Part shown: one piece after another, positions 52,858-60,209 of the stretch
Layout of the letters: every line of letters begins with the position of its first letter
Numbering within the stretch: position 1 is the stretch's first letter
Assembly (NCBI RefSeq): GCF_002112505.1
Contig: NZ_NEHW01000005.1
Coordinates: forward strand, 352,759 to 416,758
Direction of reading: 5' to 3'
Length of the DNA stretch: 64,000 nucleotides
Source: Pseudomonas sp. R28(2017)
GTDB lineage: Bacteria; Pseudomonadota; Gammaproteobacteria; Pseudomonadales; Pseudomonadaceae
Notes under the pieces: generated by a model
Seen by the model: the letters and a program-made list of their open reading frames with translations, nothing else
What the model was told of the DNA's origin: nothing
The model's database searches: none
Program-made: the position numbers and the translations under genes

Positions 52858-53829
52858 ATGACCTTCAAACGCAAGCTGCTTCTTGCCGTACTCCCATTCG
52901 CCTTCAGCCTGTCGATGCCGGCCTCGGCACTCGACATCAAGTTCGCCGAGATCCACCCGGCCGGTTACCCGACCGTGGTCGCCGAGCAGAACATGGGCAA
53001 GAAGCTCGAACAGGCCAGCAATGGCGAAATCACCTTCAAGATGTTCGCCGGCGGCGTGCTGGGCTCGGAAAAGGAAGTGATCGAGCAGGCGCAGATCGGT
53101 GCCGTGCAGATGACCCGCGTCAGCCTCGGCATCGTCGGCCCGGTGGTGCCGGACGTGAACGTGTTCAACATGCCGTTCGTGTTCCGTGACCACGAGCACA
53201 TGCGCAAGATCATCGACGGCGACATCGGCCAGGAAATCCTCGACAAGATCACCAATTCCGAATTCAACCTGGTCGCCCTGGCCTGGATGGATGGCGGCTC
53301 ACGCAGCCTCTACACCAAGAAGCCGGTGCGCAGCCTTGAAGACCTCAAGGGCATGAAGATCCGCGTGCAGGGCAACCCGCTGTTCATCGACATGATGAAC
53401 GCCATGGGTGGCAACGGCATCGCCATGGACACCGGCGAGATCTTCAGCGCCCTGCAGACCGGGGTGATCGACGGCGCCGAGAACAACCCGCCGACCCTGC
53501 TCGAACACAACCACTACCAGAGCGCCAAGTACTTCACCCTGACCAATCACCTGATCCTGCCCGAGCCGGTGGTGATGTCCAAGACCACCTGGAACAAGCT
53601 CACCCCCGAGCAGCAGGCGCTGGTGAAGAAGGTCGCCCGCGAAGCGCAGATGGAAGAGCGCGCGCTGTGGGACGCCAAGTCTGCCGCCAGCGAAGAGAAG
53701 CTCAAGGCCGCCGGCGTCGAGTTCATCACCGTCGACACCAAGCCGTTCTACGACGCCACCGCCCCGGTGCGCGAGAAGTACGGTGCGCAGTACGCCGACC
53801 TGATGAAACGTATCGACGCGGTCCAGTAA
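52858..53829 (+). CDS. dctP: TRAP transporter solute-binding protein (DctP type)
   Basis: 323-aa periplasmic binding protein. Signal peptide MTFKRKLLLAVLPFAFSLSMPASA. Mature fold begins LDIKFAEIHPAGYPTV. The carboxylate-binding Arg lies in MKIRVQGNPLFIDMM (about residues 165-180), followed by GEIFSALQTGVIDGAENNPPTLLEHNHY. The context (after udh and lactonase) points to uronate or related sugar acid binding. First of the dctPQM genes. Confidence 0.93.
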   Translation: MTFKRKLLLAVLPFAFSLSMPASALDIKFAEIHPAGYPTVVAEQNMGKKLEQASNGEITFKMFAGGVLGSEKEVIEQAQIGAVQMTRVSLGIVGPVVPDVNVFNMPFVFRDHEHMRKIIDGDIGQEILDKITNSEFNLVALAWMDGGSRSLYTKKPVRSLEDLKGMKIRVQGNPLFIDMMNAMGGNGIAMDTGEIFSALQTGVIDGAENNPPTLLEHNHYQSAKYFTLTNHLILPEPVVMSKTTWNKLTPEQQALVKKVAREAQMEERALWDAKSAASEEKLKAAGVEFITVDTKPFYDATAPVREKYGAQYADLMKRIDAVQ

Positions 53830-53890
53830 CCCCGGCCCCTTTCCAAGATGACCTCGGCAGCGCGACGCCCGTCGCCCTGCCGCTTTGGTG

Positions 53891-54424
53891 ATGCCTATGA
53901 AAATGCTTTTCCTGAGCCTCAACGACACCCTGTACCGCGCCTGCATCTGGGTCGCCGGGCTGTCGATCCTGGCCATGTCGCTGATCATCCCCTGGGGCAT
54001 CTTCGCCCGCTACGTGCTCGGCACCGGCTCCAGCTGGCCAGAGCCGGTGTCGATCCTGCTGATGGTGCTGTTCACCTTCATCGGCGCCGCCGCCAGCTAC
54101 CGCGCCGGTGCGCACATGGCGGTGGCGATGATCACCGACCGCCTGCCCGAACCGGTGCGCCGGCTGGTGGCGGTGTTCACGCAGCTGTTGATGGTAGGGG
54201 TCTGCGTGTTCATGACCTGGTACGGCTTCAAGCTGTGCGTCACCACCTGGAACCAGTACATGGCCTCGCTGCCCAGCGTGCGGGTGGGCATGAGCTATGC
54301 GCCGATCCCGGTCGGCGGCGTGCTGACGCTGATCTTCGTGCTGGAAAAACTCCTGCTGGGCGACCAGAGCCAGCGCAAGGTGGTGCGGTTCGACCTGGTG
54401 GAAGAAAACGAGGGGGCAGCGTAA
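53891..54424 (+). CDS. dctQ: TRAP transporter small permease (DctQ type)
   Basis: About 177 aa, four membrane segments (roughly residues 20-40, 52-72, 92-112 and 135-155). The family block WPEPVSILLMVLFTFIGAAASYRAGAHMAV is intact. Start codon is uncertain: ATG at 53891, 53897 or 53903, none with a convincing SD. The stop directly precedes the dctM ATG. Confidence 0.9.
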   Translation: MPMKMLFLSLNDTLYRACIWVAGLSILAMSLIIPWGIFARYVLGTGSSWPEPVSILLMVLFTFIGAAASYRAGAHMAVAMITDRLPEPVRRLVAVFTQLLMVGVCVFMTWYGFKLCVTTWNQYMASLPSVRVGMSYAPIPVGGVLTLIFVLEKLLLGDQSQRKVVRFDLVEENEGAA

Positions 54425-55705
54425 ATGGATGCGTTCATTCTGTTGGGCAGTTTTATCGCGCTGATCCTGCTGGGCATGCCGGTGGCCTATGCCCTGGGCC
54501 TGTCGGCGCTGATCGGCGCCTGGTACATCGACATCCCGCTGCAGGCGATGATGATCCAGGTGGCCAGTGGGGTTAACAAGTTCTCGCTGCTGGCCATTCC
54601 GTTCTTCGTGCTGGCCGGCGCGATCATGGCCGAGGGCGGCATGTCACGGCGCCTGGTGGCGTTCGCGGGGGTGCTGGTGGGCTTCGTGCGCGGCGGGCTG
54701 TCGCTGGTGAACATCACCGCGTCGACCTTCTTCGGTGCCATCTCCGGCTCGTCGGTGGCCGACACCGCGTCGGTAGGCTCGGTGCTGATTCCGGAAATGG
54801 AGCGCAAGGGCTACCCGCGCGAATTCTCCACCGCGGTGACCGTCAGCGGCTCGGTGCAGGCACTGCTGACCCCGCCCAGCCACAACTCGGTGCTGTACTC
54901 GCTGGCGGCCGGCGGCACGGTGTCGATCGCTTCGCTGTTCATGGCCGGGGTCATGCCCGGGCTGCTGCTGAGCGCGGTGATGATGGGCCTGTGCCTGATC
55001 TTCGCCAAGAAACGCAACTACCCCAAGGGCGAGGTGATCCCGCTGCGCCAGGCGCTGAAGATCGCCGGTGAGGCACTGTGGGGCCTGATGGCCATGGTGA
55101 TCATCCTGGGCGGCATTCTGTCCGGCGTGTTCACCGCCACCGAATCGGCTGCAGTGGCGGTGGTGTGGTCGTTCTTCGTGACCATGTTCATCTACCGCGA
55201 CTACAAGTGGCGCGACCTGCCCAAGCTGATGCACCGCACGGTACGGACCATCTCGATCGTGATGATCCTGATCGGCTTCGCCGCCAGCTTCGGCTACGTG
55301 ATGACCCTGATGCAGATCCCGTCGAAGATCACCACGGCGTTCCTGACCCTGTCGGACAACCGTTACGTGATCCTGATGTGCATCAACTTCATGCTCCTGC
55401 TGCTGGGCACGGTGATGGACATGGCGCCGCTGATCCTGATCCTCACGCCGATCCTGCTGCCGGTGATTACCGGTATCGGCGTCGACCCGGTGCACTTCGG
55501 CATGATCATGCTGGTCAACCTGGGGATCGGGCTGATCACGCCGCCAGTGGGGGCGGTGCTGTTCGTCGGCTCGGCGATCGGCAAGGTCAGCATCGAGGCC
55601 ACGGTGAAGGCGCTGCTGCCGTTCTACGTGGCGCTGTTCCTGGTACTGATGGCGGTGACCTACATTCCGGCCATTTCGCTGTGGTTGCCGAGCGTCGTCC
55701 TGTAA
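54425..55705 (+). CDS. dctM: TRAP transporter large permease (DctM type)
   Basis: 426 aa, 11-12 membrane helices, the sodium-coupled transport subunit. Family motifs: SLLAIPFFVLAGAIMAEGGMSRRLVAFAG, GSVADTASVGSVLIPEME in the first half and GTVMDMAPLILILTPILLPV and NLGIGLITPPVGAVLFVG in the second. Abuts dctQ with no spacer. A hairpin and REP pair follow. Confidence 0.95.
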   Translation: MDAFILLGSFIALILLGMPVAYALGLSALIGAWYIDIPLQAMMIQVASGVNKFSLLAIPFFVLAGAIMAEGGMSRRLVAFAGVLVGFVRGGLSLVNITASTFFGAISGSSVADTASVGSVLIPEMERKGYPREFSTAVTVSGSVQALLTPPSHNSVLYSLAAGGTVSIASLFMAGVMPGLLLSAVMMGLCLIFAKKRNYPKGEVIPLRQALKIAGEALWGLMAMVIILGGILSGVFTATESAAVAVVWSFFVTMFIYRDYKWRDLPKLMHRTVRTISIVMILIGFAASFGYVMTLMQIPSKITTAFLTLSDNRYVILMCINFMLLLLGTVMDMAPLILILTPILLPVITGIGVDPVHFGMIMLVNLGIGLITPPVGAVLFVGSAIGKVSIEATVKALLPFYVALFLVLMAVTYIPAISLWLPSVVL

Positions 55706-55714
55706 TCGCAATGG

Positions 55715-55731
55715 GGGCCGCTTTGCGGCCC
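55715..55731 (+). terminator. Hairpin after dctM
   Basis: GGGCCGC-TTT-GCGGCCC, 9 bp past the stop, running into the REP. No U tract; member of the gene-end hairpin family. Confidence 0.45.
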
Positions 55732-55814
55732 ATTTGCGGGCACGCCCGCTCCCACAGGGATTGCGCGGCCCCTGTGGGAGCGGGCGTGCCCGCGAATGGG
55801 CTGCAAAGCAGCCC
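55730..55814. repeat. Compact REP pair between dctM and the DMT gene
   Basis: Opposed REP copies of the GGGCACGCCC loop variant with only about 10 bp between them (GGATTGCGCGG), ending at about 55800. A further GGGCTGC-AAA-GCAGCCC hairpin (55798-55814) follows. Confidence 0.92.
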
Positions 55815-55844
55815 CCAGACTTCCCATGCAAACGGATCCTGCAC

Positions 55845-56765
55845 ATGGCTGTCTCCTCATCTGCTGCAACCCTCTTCCCGCGCAAGCTGGCCATCGCCCT
55901 CCTCGCCCTGCTGGCCTGCTCGTTCGCCGGCAACCACATCGCTGCACGCATCGCCTTCGACGACGACACCGGCGTGCTGCTGGCCATTCTCTGCCGCTCG
56001 GGCATCACCTTCCTGGTGCTGGCCAGCCTGGTGCTGTGGCAGCGCCAGCCGCTTGGCCTGCCAGCCGGCACACGGCGCTGGCAATTGCTGCTGGGCCTGC
56101 TGATCGCCACCCAGAGCCTGTGCCTGTATTCGGCAGTGGCGCGCATTCCGGTGGCCCTGGCGCTGCTGGTGGGCAACACCTTCCCCATGCTCCTGGCCCT
56201 GCTGACCTGGGCGCTGGGCGGCGCCCGCCCGAGCGGGCGCACGCTGCTGTTCATGGGGCTGATCCTGTGTGGCCTGGTATTGGCGCTGGATGTACCGGCA
56301 CGGCTGGCCGACGGTGACGACGCCAACCCGCACTGGGGCTTGGGCGTGGGCCTGGCGTTCTGCGCCGCCTGTGTGTTCGCCTGTGCCCTGTGGGTCACCG
56401 ACCACAAGCTGGCCGCCGTGCGCGGCCCGGTGCGCAGCCTGCTGACCTTGCTGATCGTGTTCGCCAGCATGCTGGTCGCGGGCATCAGCGGCGTGATGCC
56501 CGCCGGCTTGTCGTTGCCGGGCAGCGCCAGCGGCTGGATGGCGCTGGCCAGCCTGGTGGTGCTGTATGGCGTGGCCTTCACCTTGCTGTTCGTCTGCGTG
56601 CCGAAACTGAACATGGCGCAGAACGCGCCGGTGATGAACGTCGAACCCATCGCCACCTTGCTGCTGGGCTGGGCGTTGCTCGGCCAGCAACTCAGTGGCT
56701 TGCAATTGATTGGCGGCGCCGTGGTGGTGTGCGGCATCGTCCTGCTGACCTACCGGAGGCCCTGA
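55845..56765 (+). CDS. DMT superfamily (EamA) transporter
   Basis: 306 aa, ten hydrophobic segments in two EamA repeats (about residues 10-140 and 160-300). Family features: FAGNHIAARIAFDDDTGVLLAILCRSG, YSAVARIPVALALLVGNTFPMLLALL and the mirrored NAPVMNVEPIATLLLGWALLGQQLSGLQLIGGAVVV. Substrate unknown; drug/metabolite exporters of this type often move amino acids or sugars' derivatives. The TGATG overlap with the epimerase gene couples their translation. Confidence 0.9.
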   Translation: MAVSSSAATLFPRKLAIALLALLACSFAGNHIAARIAFDDDTGVLLAILCRSGITFLVLASLVLWQRQPLGLPAGTRRWQLLLGLLIATQSLCLYSAVARIPVALALLVGNTFPMLLALLTWALGGARPSGRTLLFMGLILCGLVLALDVPARLADGDDANPHWGLGVGLAFCAACVFACALWVTDHKLAAVRGPVRSLLTLLIVFASMLVAGISGVMPAGLSLPGSASGWMALASLVVLYGVAFTLLFVCVPKLNMAQNAPVMNVEPIATLLLGWALLGQQLSGLQLIGGAVVVCGIVLLTYRRP

Positions 56766-57634
56766 TGAGCGTCCCCCTGCTGCACCTGCAAGACCGCCTG
56801 ACCCGCCTGAGCATCGCCCCCGAGCTGGGCGCCAGCCTGGTCAACTGGCAGATCAGAGCCACCGGCCAGGCGCTGCTGCGCCCTGCCGACGAAGCCGCCC
56901 TGGCCAGTGGCAGCCCGCGGCGCCTGGGCTGCTACCCGTTGGCACCGTGGTCCAACCGCATCGCCGAGGGCGGCTTCCAGCGCCCCGACGGCTGGCTGAC
57001 CCTGGCCCCGAACACCGGGCATGACCCTTACCCGATCCACGGCAGCGCCTGGCAACAGCCCTGGCAGGTGAAACATCACAGCGAGCGCCGTGCCCGCCTG
57101 AGCCTCGATAGCACTGTGCCGTTCGCTTACCGGGCGACACTCGACGTTCACCTGCACGAAGGCTGCCTGCACATCGACCTGCACGTGACGCATCAGGAGC
57201 CTGCCGCCACCTGGTATGGGCTGGGGCTGCATCCCTACTTTGCGCGCCATGCCGATACGCGATTGCAGGCAGAGGCGCGCAGCGTGTGGCTGGCGGAGCA
57301 TGGCGCGCTGCCGTCCCGGCAAGCCGAGATACCTGATCACTGGGACTTCGCTACCGCACGGGTATTGCCGACGACGGTGGTCGACCATGCCTTCAGCGAA
57401 TGGACGGGGGACTGTGTGATCGAGCAGCCGAGCGCAGGGTATCGGTTGGTCTGTAACGCCAGCGGTGCGGAGCATTTTCTGTTGTTCTGCCCACATGAGC
57501 AGCCGTTCTTCTGCTTCGAGCCGGTGAGCCACCCGATCAATGCGCATCACTTGCCGGGGCGGCCAGGGTTGAGATTGTTGGCGGAGGGGGAATCAACCCG
57601 CCTGGGGTTCACGATGCACTATCAGCCATTGTGA
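56765..57634 (+). CDS. Aldose 1-epimerase
   Basis: 289 aa, galactose mutarotase-like fold, cytoplasmic. The catalytic His/Glu pair is probably His in YPIHGSAW (about residue 97) and His in GLGLHPYF (about 150) with Glu in the CFEPVSHPINAHHLPGRPG region (about 250). It interconverts alpha and beta anomers of hexoses, plausibly feeding dehydrogenases acting on one anomer, such as Udh. Overlaps the DMT stop. Confidence 0.88.
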   Translation: MSVPLLHLQDRLTRLSIAPELGASLVNWQIRATGQALLRPADEAALASGSPRRLGCYPLAPWSNRIAEGGFQRPDGWLTLAPNTGHDPYPIHGSAWQQPWQVKHHSERRARLSLDSTVPFAYRATLDVHLHEGCLHIDLHVTHQEPAATWYGLGLHPYFARHADTRLQAEARSVWLAEHGALPSRQAEIPDHWDFATARVLPTTVVDHAFSEWTGDCVIEQPSAGYRLVCNASGAEHFLLFCPHEQPFFCFEPVSHPINAHHLPGRPGLRLLAEGESTRLGFTMHYQPL

Positions 57635-57646
57635 CTGCCTGAAAGG

Positions 57647-57665
57647 GGGGCTGCTTTGCAGCCCC
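57647..57665. terminator. GGGGCTGC hairpin between convergent genes
   Basis: GGGGCTGC-TTT-GCAGCCCC, identical to 20894, in the 43-bp gap between the epimerase and MFS stops. On the minus strand it is followed by CCTTTC, a weak tract. Confidence 0.55.
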
Positions 57666-57677
57666 ACGTCTCAAGCC

Positions 57678-58973
57678 TTAGGCCAATGCCTCGGTCGACG
57701 CTGCCAACGGCGGTTGCGAAGCCGCCCCTTGCACCTCGCGCGCAACCTTCCACACCAGCACCGCTGCCACGATGTCGAACGCCGCCAGCACCACGAACAG
57801 CGGGCTGTAGCCGATCTGCGTGACCAGGATGCCGAACACCAGGGTGAACAGCGCCGCCCCCAGGTAGCCGCACATGCCACCCATGCCGGTCGCCGTCGCC
57901 ACCTGGTCCTTGCTGAAGGAATCCGAAGTGATCGAATACAGCGCACCGGACAAGGTCTGGTGGGCAAAGCCGCCGATGCACAGCAGCAGGATCGCCGTGT
58001 ACGGGCTTTCGACCAGGCCAATGCAGGCCGGGCCGATCATGCAACTGGCACCGAATACCAGCACCATCTTGCGCGAGGTGAACAGCGACACCTTGAAGTA
58101 CCGGTGGAACATCGGGCTCAGGTAACCACCCAGCACACAGCCGATGTCGGCAGCGAGGAACGGCAGCCAGGCGAACATCGCCACTTCCTTGATGTTCATG
58201 TGCCGCTCGGTCATCAGGTACAGCGGGATCCAGGCGTTGAAGGTCTGCCAGGCCGGCTCGGAGAGAATCCGCGCCGAGGCGATAGCGTAGAAGTTGCGGG
58301 TCTTGAAGATGCGCTTCCAGGCGCCCTTCTCGCGCTGCTCGGCCTTGAAGTGGGCTTCCTGGCCGGACAGGATGTAATCACGCTCTTCGTCGCTCAGGCA
58401 CTTCTGATCGCGCGGGTGCTTGTACAGCAGCATCCACAGCAGGGTCCACAGCACACCGGAGACGCCGACGATGACGAACGCCAGCTGCCAGCCACTGTGC
58501 AGTATCGCCCACACCACCAGCGGTGGCGCCAGCAGTGCGCCCAGCGACGAACCGATGTTGAACCAGCCAATGGCCACCGAACGCTCCCGGGCCGGGAACC
58601 ACTCGGTGGTGGCCTTGACCCCGGCCGGCAAGCCGGCGGCCTCGGTCATGCCCAGCAAACCGCGCAGGAACGCCATGCTCTGCCAGCCGCTGGCCAGTGC
58701 TGCGCCCGCACATGCCAGCGACCAGGCCAGGGCGAACACGGCAAACCCCAGTTTGGTGCCGATGAAATCGATGAGCCAGCCTGCGATCGGCTGCATGAGC
58801 GCATAACACATCTGCCAGGTCGCGACGATCTTGGCGTATTGCTCGGTGGTGATGGAGAGGTCGGTCATCAGCGTGGGGGCTGCCACCGAGAGGGTGTTGC
58901 GGGCGAGGTAGTTGACGACGAGCCCGGCCGTGACAAGGCTGACCATCCACCAACGGATGCCTTTGATCTTCAT
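57678..58973 (-). CDS. MFS transporter, hexuronate/aldarate (ACS) family
   Basis: 431 aa, 12 membrane helices. The N-terminus RWWMVSLVTAGLVVNYLARNTLSVAAPTLM and the loop ARERSVAIGWFNIGSSLGALLAPPLVVWA are typical of ExuT/GudP-like proton symporters. Probably imports glucuronate, galacturonate or glucarate/galactarate. It is controlled from a region with two copies of the operator seen at the porin and udh promoters, linking the three genes. LysR gene upstream on the same strand. Confidence 0.9.
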   Translation of the reverse strand: MKIKGIRWWMVSLVTAGLVVNYLARNTLSVAAPTLMTDLSITTEQYAKIVATWQMCYALMQPIAGWLIDFIGTKLGFAVFALAWSLACAGAALASGWQSMAFLRGLLGMTEAAGLPAGVKATTEWFPARERSVAIGWFNIGSSLGALLAPPLVVWAILHSGWQLAFVIVGVSGVLWTLLWMLLYKHPRDQKCLSDEERDYILSGQEAHFKAEQREKGAWKRIFKTRNFYAIASARILSEPAWQTFNAWIPLYLMTERHMNIKEVAMFAWLPFLAADIGCVLGGYLSPMFHRYFKVSLFTSRKMVLVFGASCMIGPACIGLVESPYTAILLLCIGGFAHQTLSGALYSITSDSFSKDQVATATGMGGMCGYLGAALFTLVFGILVTQIGYSPLFVVLAAFDIVAAVLVWKVAREVQGAASQPPLAASTEALA

Positions 58974-59075
58974 TGTTCACCTGAATCTTGTTTTTAGAGT
59001 GACGGGTGATCTGCCTCATGCGCCGGCAGGGCTAAATGAGACAAATTGTTTCAGGCGAAGAGTGCCACGTCATAG

Positions 59076-59098
59076 GTCGTCGTACAACAATAATTATT
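59076..59098 (-). promoter_or_regulatory. MFS gene promoter with operator
   Basis: On the minus strand AATAAT (59098-59093) with TGTGCA 17 bp upstream forms a weak promoter. The operator GTTGTACGACGAC (59088-59076) lies at about +1 and matches the porin palindrome at 12 of 13 positions. Confidence 0.5.
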
Positions 59099-59150
59099 CA
59101 TGGCCCGTAAAAGTGTGCACACTCATTAAACCTTAGTGAAATCCAACTGT

Positions 59151-59163
59151 GTTGTACGACCTC
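59151..59163. promoter_or_regulatory. Second operator copy upstream of the MFS gene
   Basis: GTTGTACGACCTC, 11 of 13 matches to the porin operator, 75 bp upstream of the first site (about seven helical turns) and 5 bp past the LysR stop. Two sites in phase could support looping. Confidence 0.5.
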
Positions 59164-59168
59164 ATAGG

Positions 59169-60065
59169 TCAATCCAACTGCCGAGCCCGCAGGTCCTGCG
59201 CCAGCATGTCGATGAACGACCGCACCTTGGCCGAGCCGTACTTGCTCTCGCGGTGCAAGACATGGATCGGCCAGGGGGCTTCTTCGTATTCGGCAAGGAT
59301 GACCTTCAACTGGCCGCTGGCCAGTTCATCGACCACCTGGTACGACAGCAGCCGGGCGATGCCCAAGCCGCCCACTGCCGCTGCGATCGCACCGTCGTTG
59401 CTGGTGACCGTCAGCCGCGGCTTCATGCGCACCAGGGTCGGCTCGTCGGCCAGGCCGAAGCGCCAGCCGGCCCGTGGCGAAAGGTTGGTGGTGGCGATCA
59501 CCGCATGGTCCGGCAAGTCCGACGGGTGCTGTGGCTCACCCATGCGTGCGAGGTAGTCGGGCGATGCGCACAGCATCCGCCGTACCCGGCCCACGCGCAG
59601 GGCCTTGAGGCCGGAGTCGGGCAGCGGCCCGATGCGCACGGCCACGTCCATGCCCTCCTCGACCATGTTCACCACGCGGTCGAGGAAGTACGCCGATACG
59701 TCGACCTCGGGGTATTGCTGCAAGTAGCGCACGATGCAGGGCATGACGAACTTCTTGCCGAACAGGATCGGCGCGGTGATCGCCAGTTCGCCCTTGGGCT
59801 TGGCGTTGATACCGGCGGCGGCTTCGTTGGCTTCATGGATGCTGGCAAGGATGTGCCGGGTGTCTTCCAGGTAGCGGCTGCCGGCCTCGGTCAGGCGCAC
59901 GCTGCGGGTGGTGCGCAGCAGCAGCTTGACCCCGATCTGTTCTTCGAGGGCGCTGACGGCCCGGGTGACGGCGGCGGGCGAGATGTCCAGGCGACGGGCG
60001 GCAGCGGCGAAGCTTTCCAGTTCGCCGACGGCGACGAACACCTTCATCAGGTGGATCTGGTCCAT
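59169..60065 (-). CDS. LysR-family transcriptional regulator
   Basis: 298 aa. Winged helix at residues 1-60 (MKVFVAVGELESFAAAARRLDISPAAVTRAVSALEEQIG) followed by the periplasmic-binding-like effector domain. The substrate domain contains AYFLDRVVNMVEEGMDVAVRIGPLPDS, the family profile of CrgA/DmlR-type regulators. It is not divergent from a target as is common; its stop is 195 bp before the MFS start. Ligand unknown. Confidence 0.9.
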   Translation of the reverse strand: MDQIHLMKVFVAVGELESFAAAARRLDISPAAVTRAVSALEEQIGVKLLLRTTRSVRLTEAGSRYLEDTRHILASIHEANEAAAGINAKPKGELAITAPILFGKKFVMPCIVRYLQQYPEVDVSAYFLDRVVNMVEEGMDVAVRIGPLPDSGLKALRVGRVRRMLCASPDYLARMGEPQHPSDLPDHAVIATTNLSPRAGWRFGLADEPTLVRMKPRLTVTSNDGAIAAAVGGLGIARLLSYQVVDELASGQLKVILAEYEEAPWPIHVLHRESKYGSAKVRSFIDMLAQDLRARQLD

Positions 60066-60123
60066 GCGCGCTCCAGGGTATCGGGGGTGCGGGGATTATC
60101 GATTATCTGGGCAATTTTCGCTG

Positions 60124-60165
60124 CCCGTTCCGGCCTTTTCGCGGGCGCGCCCGCTCCCACAGGAA
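60124..60165 (-). repeat. Single REP copy upstream of the LysR gene
   Basis: CCGGCCTTTTCGCGGGCGCGCC followed by CGCTCCCACAGG, an unpaired REP in minus orientation within the 144-bp gap to the oxidoreductase gene. Confidence 0.88.
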
Positions 60166-60209
60166 CATCACCCGCTTTGAGAGCTGTGTAGGGGCCAGCA
60201 CAGGCAACC

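Noticed and set aside
54644..56737. Minus-strand frame spanning dctM, a REP pair and the DMT gene
   Set aside because: It crosses a REP element and two well-supported genes on the other strand; no domain visible.
59169..60065. LysR protein as the regulator of the GTTGTACGAC sites
   Set aside because: Sites lie at +1 of three promoters as for a repressor and have a GT-N3-AC core; LysR sites usually sit at -65 with T-N11-A. Not excluded, but a GntR repressor fits better.
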